The notes under the pieces are model-generated. The model searched no databases. It saw only the letters and a program-made list of their open reading frames with translations, and was not told the origin of the DNA. A stretch of DNA of 64,000 bases. Source: Flavobacterium pectinovorum (lineage in GTDB: Bacteria; Bacteroidota; Bacteroidia; Flavobacteriales; Flavobacteriaceae). A program made the position numbers and the translations under genes. The DNA lies in assembly GCF_022802975.1 (NCBI RefSeq), contig NZ_JAFEVZ010000003.1:62001-126000 (forward strand). The letters are read 5' to 3'. The stretch's first letter is position 1, and each line of letters starts with the position of its first letter. Shown one piece after another: positions 35,877-45,576 of the stretch.

Positions 35877-35892
35877 CTTCGACTCCGCTCAG
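35877..35892 (+). repeat. Dispersed word CTTCGACTCCGCTCAG
   Basis: One copy followed by GGTGACA, in the 56-bp gap between ftsX and DUF3098; other copies at 5743, 26828, 27052, 31122 and 31156. Confidence 0.8.
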
Positions 35893-35909
35893 GGTGACAA
35901 AATATACAG

Positions 35910-36170
35910 ATGAAAAACAATATTAAAGAAGAACAGCAATTTCAGCCACAAAAACAGGAATTCCTTTTTGAAGGCATTAACTACAAAATTCTTTTAATCG
36001 GAATTGGCGTTATCGTATTGGGCTTTATTTTAATGTCTGGTGGAGGAAGTGACAATCCGAATGTTTTTAATGAAGAAATTTTTAGTTTTAGACGTATCAG
36101 ACTGGCTCCAACAGCTGTTTTAATTGGTTTTGGAATTACAATTTATTCTATCTTCAAAAAAACTAAATAG
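35910..36170 (+). CDS. DUF3098 small membrane protein
   Basis: An 86-residue protein with two transmembrane helices: YKILLIGIGVIVLGFILMSG (residues 26-45) and PTAVLIGFGITIYSIF (residues 67-82), separated by a polar segment with SGGGSDNPNVFNEEIFSFRR. This fits DUF3098, found between ftsX and uppP in Bacteroidetes. The function is unknown; the position suggests envelope or division. Confidence 0.87.
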   Translation: MKNNIKEEQQFQPQKQEFLFEGINYKILLIGIGVIVLGFILMSGGGSDNPNVFNEEIFSFRRIRLAPTAVLIGFGITIYSIFKKTK

Positions 36171-36248
36171 ACATTTTTAGACTTCTTAGATTAATCTCTT
36201 CAAAAGTCTAATATCTTAAGAAGTCTAACGATCTAAAAATCTAATTAA

Positions 36249-37058
36249 ATGAATATATTACAAGCAATTCTTATTGCAATAGTCGAAGGACTCACAGAAT
36301 ACCTGCCTGTTTCTTCTACAGCACACATGATTTTTACAAGTTCCTTTTTTGGAATACAGGAAGACGATTTTGTAAAATTATTTCAGGTTTCCATTCAGTT
36401 TGGAGCTATTTTGGCCGTTGTAGTTTTATATTGGAAGAAGTTTTTTGATTTTAGTAAAATCAACTTCTACATCAAATTAGCCTGTGCTGTTATTCCGGCT
36501 TTGATTTTAGGAAAATTATTTGATGATAAAATCGATGCTATTTTAGGAAACCCTATCCCAATCGCGATTGTTTTGATTTTAGGCGGAATCGTTTTGCTTT
36601 TTATAGACAAGCAATTCAAAAATCCAACTATTGTTAACGAAGAAGATATCACCATCAAAAAAGCCGTAACCATTGGTTTTTGGCAATGTTTAGCGATGAT
36701 GCCCGGAACAAGCCGTTCTGCAGCTTCAATAATTGGAGGAATGCAACAAGGATTAGACAGACAGACAGCTGCTGAATTTTCGTTTTTCTTAGCGGTTCCA
36801 ACAATGCTCGCAGTTACAACCTATTCGTTGTTATTAAAAACTTATGAAGTTTCTCAATTGAAAGGTTACGAATTATTGACACAATCACCAGAGAATCTGA
36901 AATTATTTTTGATTGGAAATGTAATTGCCTTTATAGTAGCCATTATTGCGATAAAATCTTTCATCGGAATCATAAAAAAATACGGTTTTAAGCCATGGGG
37001 ATATTACAGAATTATCGCTGGAATTCTTTTATTGACTTATTTCTCATTAAATAAATAA
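36249..37058 (+). CDS. uppP: Undecaprenyl-diphosphate phosphatase
   Basis: A 269-residue integral membrane phosphatase (BacA family) that recycles the lipid carrier for peptidoglycan and surface polymers. Signature motifs: AIVEGLTEYLPVSSTAHMI (E(G)xTExxPxSSxxH) and PGTSRSAASIIGGM (PGxSRSxxT-like). About eight transmembrane helices. Its stop lies 2 bases before the truB start, so the two are translationally linked. Confidence 0.95.
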   Translation: MNILQAILIAIVEGLTEYLPVSSTAHMIFTSSFFGIQEDDFVKLFQVSIQFGAILAVVVLYWKKFFDFSKINFYIKLACAVIPALILGKLFDDKIDAILGNPIPIAIVLILGGIVLLFIDKQFKNPTIVNEEDITIKKAVTIGFWQCLAMMPGTSRSAASIIGGMQQGLDRQTAAEFSFFLAVPTMLAVTTYSLLLKTYEVSQLKGYELLTQSPENLKLFLIGNVIAFIVAIIAIKSFIGIIKKYGFKPWGYYRIIAGILLLTYFSLNK

Positions 37059-37060
37059 TT

Positions 37061-37762
37061 TTGAAAACTCCCGAAGAATATTTAGACGGACAAGTTTTAC
37101 TGATAGACAAACCTTTAAAATGGAGTTCGTTTCAGGCAGTCAACAAATTAAAATACCTTTTAATTAATAAAGTCGGGCTTCCAAAAAAGTTTAAAATTGG
37201 ACATGCCGGGACTTTAGATCCTTTGGCAACCGGATTATTATTAATCTGTACCGGAAAATTTACCAAAAGAATTTCTGAACTTCAGGGTCAGGCAAAAGAA
37301 TACACCGGAACATTTTATATTGGAGCCACTACTCCATCGTATGATCTGGAAACAGAAATTAACGAAACGTTTTCAACTTCTCATATTGATGAAACTTTGA
37401 TTCACGAAACCGTAAAACAGTTTTTAGGCGAAATCGATCAAAAACCACCTATTTTTTCAGCCATCAAAAAAGATGGTGTTCGCTTATACGAGCACGCTCG
37501 TGCGGGAGAAACTGTAGAAATTACAAGTAGAAAAACAACCATTCACGAATTTGAAATTACCCGAATTGCATTACCCGAAATTGATTTTAGAGTGGTTTGC
37601 AGCAAAGGAACTTATATTCGTTCGCTAGCTTTTGATTTTGGAAAAGCTATGGACTCAGGTTCGCATTTAACAGTTTTACGCCGTACCAAAATTGGTAATT
37701 ATGATGTACAAAATGCAATTGATATTACTTTGTTTGAGGAAAGCCTGAATTTGAATAAATAA
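37061..37762 (+). CDS. truB: tRNA pseudouridine-55 synthase, TTG start
   Basis: A 233-residue enzyme making pseudouridine at position 55 of tRNAs. Motifs: GQVLLIDKPLKWSSFQAVNK, KIGHAGTLDPLATGLLLICT (catalytic Asp in GTLDPLATG), EYTGTFYIGATTPSYDLE, PPIFSAIKKDGVRLYEHAR and VVCSKGTYIRSLAFDFG. The start codon is TTG at 37061, immediately after the uppP stop; no ATG fits the conserved N-terminus. It is shorter than E. coli TruB, lacking the C-terminal PUA-like extension, as in other Bacteroidetes. Confidence 0.95.
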   Translation: MKTPEEYLDGQVLLIDKPLKWSSFQAVNKLKYLLINKVGLPKKFKIGHAGTLDPLATGLLLICTGKFTKRISELQGQAKEYTGTFYIGATTPSYDLETEINETFSTSHIDETLIHETVKQFLGEIDQKPPIFSAIKKDGVRLYEHARAGETVEITSRKTTIHEFEITRIALPEIDFRVVCSKGTYIRSLAFDFGKAMDSGSHLTVLRRTKIGNYDVQNAIDITLFEESLNLNK

Positions 37763-37767
37763 AAAAA

Positions 37768-37799
37768 GCACATTACAAAACAAGACAGTAGTAATGTGC
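37768..37799 (-). terminator. Minus-strand terminator
   Basis: GTAATGTGC/GCACATTAC stem followed on the minus strand by seven T (plus-strand A-run 37761-37767). It lies 323 bases downstream of the thioredoxin-like gene, so a separate short transcript is likely. Confidence 0.7.
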
Positions 37800-37844
37800 C
37801 TGTACCAGCCTCGCAGAAAATAATGTTATTTCATACTTGAGGAA

Positions 37845-37922
37845 TTAATAATGAGATATATTTTTTCCTCCAAATAGAAATCTTGAAAAAAAATCGTAAA
37901 ATCTTTCGAATAACTTTTTCAT
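37845..37922 (-). CDS. Candidate 25-residue small protein
   Basis: ATG at 37922 opens 25 codons starting MKKLFERFYDFFSRFLFGG and ending in KNISHY. It is rich in Phe, Lys and Arg and could form an amphipathic helix. A minus-strand terminator follows 46 bases later. No perfect -7 box is visible just upstream. No known family is recognised; it could be a real small protein or a chance ORF in the thioredoxin-like gene's 3' region. Confidence 0.4.
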   Translation of the reverse strand: MKKLFERFYDFFSRFLFGGKNISHY

Positions 37923-38122
37923 AACAGTGTATTTTTAATTATTAAACAAACACCAATAAAAAGAGTAAATCAGAAAATAAATAATAGAAGTGGGATTGCC
38001 TTACTAAGGTACAAAATTTTAAATTACAAAAAATAATTTTAACGTATTTTTACTACTAAAAATCTTGTTTTCAACTCATTAACGAAACAACAACGCTTTT
38101 TAACGATATATCAATATAAAAA

Positions 38123-38740
38123 TCATAATCGATTGTACTGTATATTCTCCAAAATTTGTACTAATTCCTCCTGAACCGAAATTCCTTTATCTGCCAAATA
38201 CCATAATTGCAAATCGGTTTTGATTTTTTCATCAACAACACCAAAATCTCTTTTATAATTTGCCATCAATTCTGCAGCACCTTTTGGTCTTGGTCCCCAA
38301 TGAGTTCTTACAATTCCGGCTTCTTTACAAATCACAATAACTTTTGGAATTGCTCTTCCGCCGTTTGTTAAATATTGACTCATTAATTCATCATTTTCAT
38401 CACGAAGTACAATTCTGAGGTCAATTTTTTTATCTGATGCCAATGCCATTTTATTTAATATTGGAAGTATTTGGGCAGCATCTCCACACCAGCCTTCAGA
38501 AATTACCAGCCAAATATAATGGTTCTCTAAATTTTGCAGTTTCGAAATTACATCTTCAGAAATTTTGATGGTTTTCTCCAGCCGATTCATTCTCGCTTCA
38601 TTCAAACGGGAATAATGAGTCAAACTTTCAGATTGTTCATCACCTGTTGATTTTCCTTCTGATAATAAATCGGTAACTAATTTTCGATATTCAGTATAAG
38701 AATGACTATTGAATAATGCTCTGGCTACAATACTTTTCAT
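38123..38740 (-). CDS. Thioredoxin-fold protein lacking the second active-site Cys
   Basis: A 205-residue cytoplasmic protein. After about 65 helical residues comes the thioredoxin-like core YIWLVISEGWCGDAAQILPI, where the usual WCxxC reads WC-GDA-A, keeping only the first Cys. Then IDLRIVLRDENDELMSQYLT, RAIPKVIVI (cis-Pro loop), THWGPRPKGAAELM. This variant is known in the thioredoxin-like family common in Bacteroidetes; a monothiol redox or thiol-sensing role is plausible. Start ATG 38740; the longer frame to 38812 adds an atypical Cys-rich leader. Confidence 0.83.
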   Translation of the reverse strand: MKSIVARALFNSHSYTEYRKLVTDLLSEGKSTGDEQSESLTHYSRLNEARMNRLEKTIKISEDVISKLQNLENHYIWLVISEGWCGDAAQILPILNKMALASDKKIDLRIVLRDENDELMSQYLTNGGRAIPKVIVICKEAGIVRTHWGPRPKGAAELMANYKRDFGVVDEKIKTDLQLWYLADKGISVQEELVQILENIQYNRL

Positions 38741-38902
38741 GTTTATTTCGTTTTGATACCATAAAATTACTCTTTTTAAAAAGATGCACGAATGACTTTT
38801 ATCACATTTCAATGAAATAAATCCTGAAAATCAGTTGAAATTTAATTTAGAAAAGAAATAATTAATTTTTTAAAACACTATTTTAAAAAAACAGAATATG
38901 TC

Positions 38903-38910
38903 TATATTTG
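38903..38910 (+). promoter_or_regulatory. -7 box TATATTTG for pyrH
   Basis: Perfect TAnnTTTG 20 bases before ATG 38931. It overlaps the upstream in-frame ATG at 38898 and so decides the start. Confidence 0.75.
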
Positions 38911-38930
38911 CACAAACAAACGCAACACAC

Positions 38931-39638
38931 ATGAAATATAAAAGAATTCTTCTAAAACTTAGTGGCGAGGCCTTAATGGGAGACTTACAGTACGGAATTG
39001 ACCCAAAAAGATTAGCCGAATATGCAGATGAAATTAAGCAAATTCACAATAAAGGAGTAGAAATTGCTATTGTTATTGGAGGAGGAAATATTTTTAGAGG
39101 AGTTGCCGGGGCAAGTTCAGGTATGGACAGAGTACAAGGCGATTACATGGGAATGCTTGCTACTGTTATAAACGGAATGGCTTTGCAGGGTGCTCTTGAA
39201 GACAAAGGAATGAAAACCCGCTTGCAGACTGCTTTGAAAATGGAATCTATTGCAGAACCTTATATTAAAAGAAGAGCTGACCGTCATCTTGAAAAAGGAA
39301 GAATTGTAATTTTTGGAGCCGGAACCGGAAACCCTTATTTTACTACTGATACAGCTGCCGTTTTAAGAGGAATCGAAATCAATGCTGACGTTATCCTAAA
39401 AGGAACCCGTGTAGATGGTGTTTACGATTGTGATCCTGAAAAAAATGCTTCGGCAGTAAAATTTGATTTTATTTCGTTTGATGATGTCATCAAAAAAGGA
39501 TTGAACGTAATGGATACAACTGCCTTTACTTTAAGCCAGGAAAACAAATTACCAATCGTTGTTTTCGATATGAACAAAATTGGTAACTTATTAAAAATTT
39601 GCGACGGAGAAAACATCGGGACTGTAGTAAATATTTAG
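38931..39638 (+). CDS. pyrH: UMP kinase
   Basis: A 235-residue amino-acid-kinase-fold enzyme phosphorylating UMP to UDP. Motifs: [88 protein letters not shown] and the C-terminal [13 protein letters not shown]. The start at 38931 gives the canonical N-terminus. It is followed 139 bases later by frr, the classical pyrH-frr order. Confidence 0.96.
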   Translation: MKYKRILLKLSGEALMGDLQYGIDPKRLAEYADEIKQIHNKGVEIAIVIGGGNIFRGVAGASSGMDRVQGDYMGMLATVINGMALQGALEDKGMKTRLQTALKMESIAEPYIKRRADRHLEKGRIVIFGAGTGNPYFTTDTAAVLRGIEINADVILKGTRVDGVYDCDPEKNASAVKFDFISFDDVIKKGLNVMDTTAFTLSQENKLPIVVFDMNKIGNLLKICDGENIGTVVNI

Positions 39639-39777
39639 ACCACATAGATTGTTAGAATTTTAGACTAATTTAGATTTTTCTTAATTCTAATAATCTTAAA
39701 AATACAATTAGTCAGTAAATTATAAAGAATCTGTTTTTATAATCTACTCATCTAAAAAAATCTAAAAATCTAAAAAA

Positions 39778-40341
39778 ATGACTGAAGAAATAGATTTCAT
39801 ATTAGAAAGTACTGAAGAATCAATGAATGGTACGATTGCGCATTTAGAAAAAGAATTTCTAAATATTCGTGCAGGAAAAGCTTCTCCGGCCATGCTTGGA
39901 GGTGTTTTTGTTGATTATTATGGTGCTGCTACACCTCTTTCTCAGGTATCTAAAATTAGTGTGCCTGATGCAAGAACAATTACTTTGCAGCCTTTCGAAA
40001 AAAACATGTTATCCGTAATCGAAAAAGCAATTTTAATTGCCAATATTGGTTTCAATCCAATGAATAATGGTGATGTAATTATTATCAGCGTTCCGCCTTT
40101 GACAGAAGAGCGCCGTAGAGATTTAGCAAAACAAGCCAAATCTGAGGCCGAAGATGCTAAAATTGGTATCCGTAACTCACGTAAAGATGCTAATACCGAT
40201 ATTAAAAAATTAGAAAAAGAAGGAACATCTGAAGACATTTGCAAATCTGCCGAAGAAGAAGTTCAGAACTTAACAAATAGTTACATCAAAAAAATAGATG
40301 AATTATTGGCTGTTAAAGAGGCTGAAATCATGAAAGTGTAA
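39778..40341 (+). CDS. frr: Ribosome recycling factor
   Basis: A 187-residue protein that, with EF-G, splits the post-termination ribosome. It starts EEIDFILESTEESMNGTIAH, then EFLNIRAGKASPAMLGGVFV, YGAATPLSQVSKISVPDART, PPLTEERRRDLAKQAKSEAE and AKIGIRNSRKDANTDIKKLE, all standard RRF segments. Normal length. It follows pyrH; a terminator follows. Confidence 0.96.
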   Translation: MTEEIDFILESTEESMNGTIAHLEKEFLNIRAGKASPAMLGGVFVDYYGAATPLSQVSKISVPDARTITLQPFEKNMLSVIEKAILIANIGFNPMNNGDVIIISVPPLTEERRRDLAKQAKSEAEDAKIGIRNSRKDANTDIKKLEKEGTSEDICKSAEEEVQNLTNSYIKKIDELLAVKEAEIMKV

Positions 40342-40362
40342 CTTATTTGACATAAAATTAAG

Positions 40363-40400
40363 AATCCGTTTGGTTAAAATTATACCAGACGGATTTTTTT
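40363..40400 (+). terminator. Terminator after frr
   Basis: AATCCGTTTGGT pairs with ACCAGACGGATT (12 bp, one G-U), followed by a seven-base T-run. Confidence 0.87.
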
Positions 40401-40405
40401 ATTAT

Positions 40406-40413
40406 TATTTTTG
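40406..40413 (+). promoter_or_regulatory. -7 box TATTTTTG for the DUF5686 gene
   Basis: Perfect TAnnTTTG right after the frr terminator and 46 bases before ATG 40460; the longer frame (from 40370) would start inside the terminator. Confidence 0.6.
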
Positions 40414-40459
40414 CATACCAAAATTCATTTCCTTTGGTTTCAAAACCATAACACGCTGT

Positions 40460-42955
40460 ATGAAACTATTCTGTTTATTTACTTTGTTTTTTACGCTTAC
40501 TTTACAGGCGCAATTTCAAATAAACGGAATTGTAAACGACAAAAAAAACAAACCACTGCCGTTTGCTACAATTATAACTTCAGACAATAATAACACTATT
40601 ACTGATGTTGATGGGAAATTCACCCTTTCGCCAAGGGTAAAAATTACTTCTTTTACGGTTTCTTACATTGGCTTTCAAACTAAAATTATTACCGTTGCAG
40701 ACAATAAAAAGTTTTATTCAATTTCGCTTCAGCAGACAACTGACAATCTCAAAGAAGTTGTCATTTCAAATGAAAATCCTGCATTAACTATTTTAAGAAA
40801 GGTTATTGCCAATAAAAACAATAACAATCCTCAAAAAAAATTAAACAGTTTTGAGTATAAAACATATAACAAACTGATTGTAACAGCTAATCCGGATTCC
40901 ATTAAAGGCAGGATTGACTCGTCTGCATCATACAAGGATTTAAAGAAAAAAAGAATCAATATTGATTCTTCCGACTATAAATTTAAAGAGATTATAAGCA
41001 AGCAGCACTTATTTCAAACTGAGAAAGTATCACAATATCAATTCGGGAACAAAAAACTCAAAGAGACCATTCTGGGAACAAAAATGGCCGGTTTTAAACA
41101 ACCGATCTACGAAATTATTGCTTTTAATTTACAGTCTATTTCTATTTATGATTCGAAGTACGAACTTTTTGAAACCAAATACAACAACCCTGTTTCTAAT
41201 GATGCCTTAAAAGATTACAATTATAAATTATTGGATACCGTTGTTATTAAAGGCCGAAATACTTTTATGATTTATTTTAAAAATAAGGAAAGAAAAAGAG
41301 CATCGGGTTTAGAAGGTGTTTTATATATAGATCAGGAAAATTATGCCATTGCAAAGGCTATAATGCGTATAAAAGGCTTACTTGATATTAGCGGAATTCA
41401 TGAATTTGAATATGTTCCCGAAGAAAAAATATGGTTTCCGGGCAATACTTCTTTCAAAATTGTAAAAGGAAAAAATGATGATGATATTAATTTTTTAGGA
41501 GGAACGATTCAGTTTGACGGAGATGCTGAAGATGCTTTTACTACCCGAAAAAAGAGCGCCTCAGATTTTACTTATTTACTTTCAGAAAGCAATAATTTCG
41601 ACATTCATTATAACACAACCGTTCCAATAAAAGATCCGTCGCTTTATATCGAAATTCAGGAAGATGCCAATAAAAAAACCGATACATTCTGGAACAAATA
41701 TCGCAAGGATACTTTAGACTTAAAAGGCCAGAAAACCTATTTGTTACTCGATAGTATTTCAGTAAAAAAGAGAATTGAGAATCGTTTACGCTTTGGAAGA
41801 AAAATCATAAATGGTTATATCCCGCTTGGCCCGGTAGATTTTGATTTAAAAAAGCTCATTAGTTATAATAATTATGAAGGTTTTAGACTGGGTCTTGGAG
41901 GTATTACAAACGATGCTTTTTCTAAAAATTTCAGAATTGAAGGATATTCAGCATACGGCACAAAAGATGGAAACTTTAAATATAGTTTAGGTTCCGGTGT
42001 GCAAATTGGAAAAACGACCAACACCTGGTTAAATGCTTCTTACACCGAAGATGTTCGGGAAATTGCGAGTACCTTTTTTGCTGTTGACAAACGTGTGTTT
42101 AAAATCTATGATCCCCGCCCAATCAATATCAGTACTTTTTATAAATATATTAGTTGGAAAGCCAATCTTCAGTCAAAAATAATTCCGAAGACAGAAGGTA
42201 TTTTTGAATTATCCCGTACTTATGTCGAACCTAAATTTGATTATCTGTTTAATGTAGACGGAAAATTGTACTCAAGTTATATTATGACGACTGCTATGGT
42301 CTCTCTCGTTTGGGCACCATTTAGTGATTTCATGCAGACGCCAACCGGCAGAACAGAATCTGACAAACGGTTCCCAAGGTTTACTTTTCAATACACACAA
42401 TCTTTACCGAATGTATTGGAAAATGATTTTAATTTTGGCAAAATAGATTTTAAAACCGAGTACGAAAAGAAATATTTAGACGGTCAAAAAACCAGTCTTT
42501 TATTGCAGGGAGGCTACGCTATGGGCGATGTACCAATAACCCATTTATACAACACCATGCCTAATAACCTCAACAAGGAAACTATCATTCAGCGTATTAC
42601 TTTTTCAGGAAGAAACAGTTTTGAAACGATGTTTTTTAATGAATTTTTCTCCAGCGAATATCTTTTTTTTCAGATAAAACATGGTTTCAACAGAGTGAAA
42701 ATTCTCAAAAAAGTTCGCCCTTCACTAGTATTGGTTACCAGAATGGCCTGGGGAAATATGGAAAAACCGGAACAGCATGTTGGACCAACGTACAAAACCC
42801 TCGACAAAGGTTTCTTTGAATCCGGAATTGAGTTAAACAAAATCTATAAAGGCTTTGGTTTAGGAGGATTTTACCGTTACGGCCCTAATCAATTGGCTAA
42901 ATTCGAAGATAATATCGCGGTTAAGATTTCTTATGTATTGGATTTAGGATTGTAA
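40460..42955 (+). CDS. DUF5686 / carboxypeptidase-regulatory-like outer-membrane protein
   Basis: An 831-residue protein with a signal peptide (LFFTLTLQAQ). Residues about 20-105 are a carboxypeptidase-regulatory-like domain (FQINGIVNDKKNKPLPFATI, DVDGKFTLSPRVKI, VSYIGFQTKIITV). The long remainder is DUF5686, with ENPALTILRKVIANKNNNNP, GLEGVLYIDQENYAIAKAIM and a barrel-like C-terminus ending SYVLDLGL. No substrate or partner is known. It resembles TonB receptors in the first domain but lacks a plug. Monocistronic. Confidence 0.87.
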   Translation: MKLFCLFTLFFTLTLQAQFQINGIVNDKKNKPLPFATIITSDNNNTITDVDGKFTLSPRVKITSFTVSYIGFQTKIITVADNKKFYSISLQQTTDNLKEVVISNENPALTILRKVIANKNNNNPQKKLNSFEYKTYNKLIVTANPDSIKGRIDSSASYKDLKKKRINIDSSDYKFKEIISKQHLFQTEKVSQYQFGNKKLKETILGTKMAGFKQPIYEIIAFNLQSISIYDSKYELFETKYNNPVSNDALKDYNYKLLDTVVIKGRNTFMIYFKNKERKRASGLEGVLYIDQENYAIAKAIMRIKGLLDISGIHEFEYVPEEKIWFPGNTSFKIVKGKNDDDINFLGGTIQFDGDAEDAFTTRKKSASDFTYLLSESNNFDIHYNTTVPIKDPSLYIEIQEDANKKTDTFWNKYRKDTLDLKGQKTYLLLDSISVKKRIENRLRFGRKIINGYIPLGPVDFDLKKLISYNNYEGFRLGLGGITNDAFSKNFRIEGYSAYGTKDGNFKYSLGSGVQIGKTTNTWLNASYTEDVREIASTFFAVDKRVFKIYDPRPINISTFYKYISWKANLQSKIIPKTEGIFELSRTYVEPKFDYLFNVDGKLYSSYIMTTAMVSLVWAPFSDFMQTPTGRTESDKRFPRFTFQYTQSLPNVLENDFNFGKIDFKTEYEKKYLDGQKTSLLLQGGYAMGDVPITHLYNTMPNNLNKETIIQRITFSGRNSFETMFFNEFFSSEYLFFQIKHGFNRVKILKKVRPSLVLVTRMAWGNMEKPEQHVGPTYKTLDKGFFESGIELNKIYKGFGLGGFYRYGPNQLAKFEDNIAVKISYVLDLGL

Positions 42956-43194
42956 AAGATTTAAATCTCAATCATTTTTAAATTCCAAATTCCAAGTCTA
43001 ATATGTCATCCGAGGAAAGAGGACACGAGATAGCAAACTGGCGAAACAATCTCGATTGTCGGTTTTTATTACGAATAATGGATTGAGATCCATCTCTACA
43101 ATATAAACTATTCTCCGGGACATCCATAATAAAAATTCCAAATTCCAATTTTATAGGATTGGAATTTGGAATTTAAATATTGAAATTTAAAAAA
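42956..43194. repeat. Convergent intergenic region with a 17-bp perfect hairpin
   Basis: 43133-43149 pairs perfectly with 43158-43174 (words AAATTCCAAATTCCAAT/ATTGGAATTTGGAATTT); it can terminate both converging genes. A lone AAATTCCAAATTCCAA lies at 42980-42995. Between them, 43001-43127 is a looser inverted element (ATGTCATCCGAGGA at 43002 and TTCTCCGGGACAT near 43111). Confidence 0.8.
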
Positions 43195-45465
43195 CTATGG
43201 TTTCAAAATCAAAACCGAAGGCGTGTTATTCAGCCAAATACTTTGAGATTCGATTAATTTTTTCCAGCTGTCTAAACTTATAATCATTAAATCCTGAGTT
43301 TCTAAAAACTCCTTTTTAATCGTTCTTTCCTGCATAATCATAATATGGTTTGGTGCAATCTGTTCAATCGAACGAATATTTTCCTGCATGTTTCGGGTAC
43401 TTTTTACCTCTCCACTGGCATCCAGAACTGTAATTTGCGAACCATTATTGTTGATTAACTTTCTTGCATAATCAATCAGGAAAGAATCTTCTTCACTAAA
43501 AATAGGCATAAAAATCCGATCGACTTCTTCCAGATCTTTATCAATAAAAATTCCGACCGGCATTTTTGTTTTGGCAATGATATGACGTGTTCTTTCATCA
43601 AAAGGAGAGTTTTCGAACAAACCTTCTTTTCCTGTAAACTTATCAATCAAACGATCCGGGTTAACAATTCTGGTCGTAAAACCAAGAATTTTCCCAAGTA
43701 AAGTTCCATCAAAAATAGATTGTCCAAGACCTACAAGCAGTAAATCATATTCGCCCTGATTGGCAGTGTCTATAATATCAGTATCAATATCATTTGTTAC
43801 TTTAAAAACACTTACCATATTTTGATTCAAGCGCTCTGATTCTTCGATAACCGGCATTAGCATTTTTCGCTCATGGTCTTTGACATCAAAAGAATGAATT
43901 TCGGTACTTAATGACAAATGCATTGCTGTTACAATCGAATTATCAGATTGTTTTTTAACTAAACTATGGGCAATCTGAAGCAATTTCTTTCCTTTTTCGG
44001 GGGTTGCAAACGAAAGCAGGATTTTGTACTTGCTTTTATTGCCAATTTCCTGTGGAACTACCGTTGGTTTATCCTTAAAAATATAGCCTATAAAATCCAG
44101 TGCGGGACCTGTCATAAAAGTGGTAACCAAAGCCATAATGACCATCATGGTAAAAATCTCAGTTGATAAAACACCCAGATCATATCCAATATTTAAAACG
44201 ACCAATTCCATCAATCCCCGTGTGTTCATTAAGGCACCAATCGCTAAACTGTCTTTCCAGTTTTGCCCTACAAATTTGGCAGCCAAAGCACTTCCAAAGA
44301 ATTTACCAACAACTGCAACTGCAATAATTACAGCGGTAACTTTCCATAAATACGGATCATTAAGCAACCCAATCTGAGTACGTAAACCTGTAAACACGAA
44401 AAATAAAGGCAATAAGACAATGATAGAAACATCTTCGACTTTTTCGATAAAAATATTTCTGAATTTATTGTTCTCCGGCATAATAGCTCCTGCTAAAAAC
44501 GCACCAAATAAAGCGTGGATTCCGATTAATTCTGAAGCGTAAGAAGAAAATAAAAGTGTTATAAAAAAAATAGCAACTACCGGTTTGTTCAGACTTTCTC
44601 GGGTTGAATTTAAATCTCCAACACGTTTCAGGAACGGACGAACTATTTTCAGCATTACGATAACGTACAAAATCGCCAGCCCAATAACATATAAAGCGCT
44701 CGTAAACGAACCTGCTTTTACAATTGCAATTACAACCGCCAGAATACACCAGGCCGTAATATCATCGGCAGCTGCGCAAGTTATGGCAATGGTTCCGAGC
44801 TTTGTTTTTTGCATGCCGCGTTCCTGAACGATTCTTGCCAAAACCGGGAAAGCCGTTATACTCATAGCGATTCCCATGAACAATCCGAAAGAGGAAAATT
44901 CTACTCCTTCAGGCGCAAAAGCCCCATAAATAAAATAAGCTAAACTTAATCCTAAAGCAAACGGAATCACAATACTGGCATGACTGATTACCACAGATTC
45001 GTGCGCTTTATTTTTAAGTACTTTCAAATCCAGTTCCATACCAATCACAAACATAAAAAGTATCAAACCTATCTGACTTAAAAATTGCAGATTCCCTAAA
45101 GACTCTGTTGGAAATAAAGCAGCTGAAAACTCCGGAAAATACATCCCGACTAAAGATGGCCCCAAAACAATTCCGGCAATCATTTCGCCAATTACAGAAG
45201 GCTGACCAATTTTTCTGAAAACCCATCCAAACAAACGTGCGGCCAAAATAATGGTTACGATCTGAGCCAGTAAAATAGCCAGGGGATGCTGAAGGTTTTC
45301 AATCATAGAATGTAAAAAGTCATTCCAATGATTGCTTTCTATTTTTTTATGAATGATTCCACGTCCTGCTTCAAGTGAAGCCCCTTTAGAAATTACCCAA
45401 TATATCAAAGCAGTAAAACCTCCAATGACAGTAACGTAGAATAAAGAATTTTTAATATTATTCAT
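43195..45465 (-). CDS. Cation/proton antiporter (CPA2) with C-terminal USP-like domains
   Basis: A 756-residue inner-membrane transporter. The Na/H-exchanger domain (residues about 60-455) has some twelve helices, including [90 protein letters not shown] (the DD ion-binding motif region) and [15 protein letters not shown]. The C-terminal 290 residues form two USP-like nucleotide-binding domains ([40 protein letters not shown]), probably regulatory. It exchanges Na+ or K+ for H+. Downstream of a LytS/LytR-type pair on the same strand, but 111 bases away. Confidence 0.92.
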   Translation of the reverse strand: MNNIKNSLFYVTVIGGFTALIYWVISKGASLEAGRGIIHKKIESNHWNDFLHSMIENLQHPLAILLAQIVTIILAARLFGWVFRKIGQPSVIGEMIAGIVLGPSLVGMYFPEFSAALFPTESLGNLQFLSQIGLILFMFVIGMELDLKVLKNKAHESVVISHASIVIPFALGLSLAYFIYGAFAPEGVEFSSFGLFMGIAMSITAFPVLARIVQERGMQKTKLGTIAITCAAADDITAWCILAVVIAIVKAGSFTSALYVIGLAILYVIVMLKIVRPFLKRVGDLNSTRESLNKPVVAIFFITLLFSSYASELIGIHALFGAFLAGAIMPENNKFRNIFIEKVEDVSIIVLLPLFFVFTGLRTQIGLLNDPYLWKVTAVIIAVAVVGKFFGSALAAKFVGQNWKDSLAIGALMNTRGLMELVVLNIGYDLGVLSTEIFTMMVIMALVTTFMTGPALDFIGYIFKDKPTVVPQEIGNKSKYKILLSFATPEKGKKLLQIAHSLVKKQSDNSIVTAMHLSLSTEIHSFDVKDHERKMLMPVIEESERLNQNMVSVFKVTNDIDTDIIDTANQGEYDLLLVGLGQSIFDGTLLGKILGFTTRIVNPDRLIDKFTGKEGLFENSPFDERTRHIIAKTKMPVGIFIDKDLEEVDRIFMPIFSEEDSFLIDYARKLINNNGSQITVLDASGEVKSTRNMQENIRSIEQIAPNHIMIMQERTIKKEFLETQDLMIISLDSWKKLIESQSIWLNNTPSVLILKP

Positions 45466-45576
45466 AATCCGTATTTTAAATTATGGGGCAAATATCAGCA
45501 CTGAAAAGATAGTGAAAAAGTAAATTTACAGCTAATTTACAATGTATGTAACAAGTCGGAAAAACTTTGTAATAAG

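Larger units (their letters stand above)
37763..38122. other. 360-bp region with a minus-strand hairpin and a small ORF
   Basis: A 9-bp stem GCACATTAC (37768-37776) and GTAATGTGC (37791-37799) with an A-run on its left reads as a terminator for the minus strand. A 25-codon ORF (37845-37922) and a CCTTACTAAGG palindrome (38000-38010) also lie here. The rest is AT-rich without recognised features. Confidence 0.55.
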
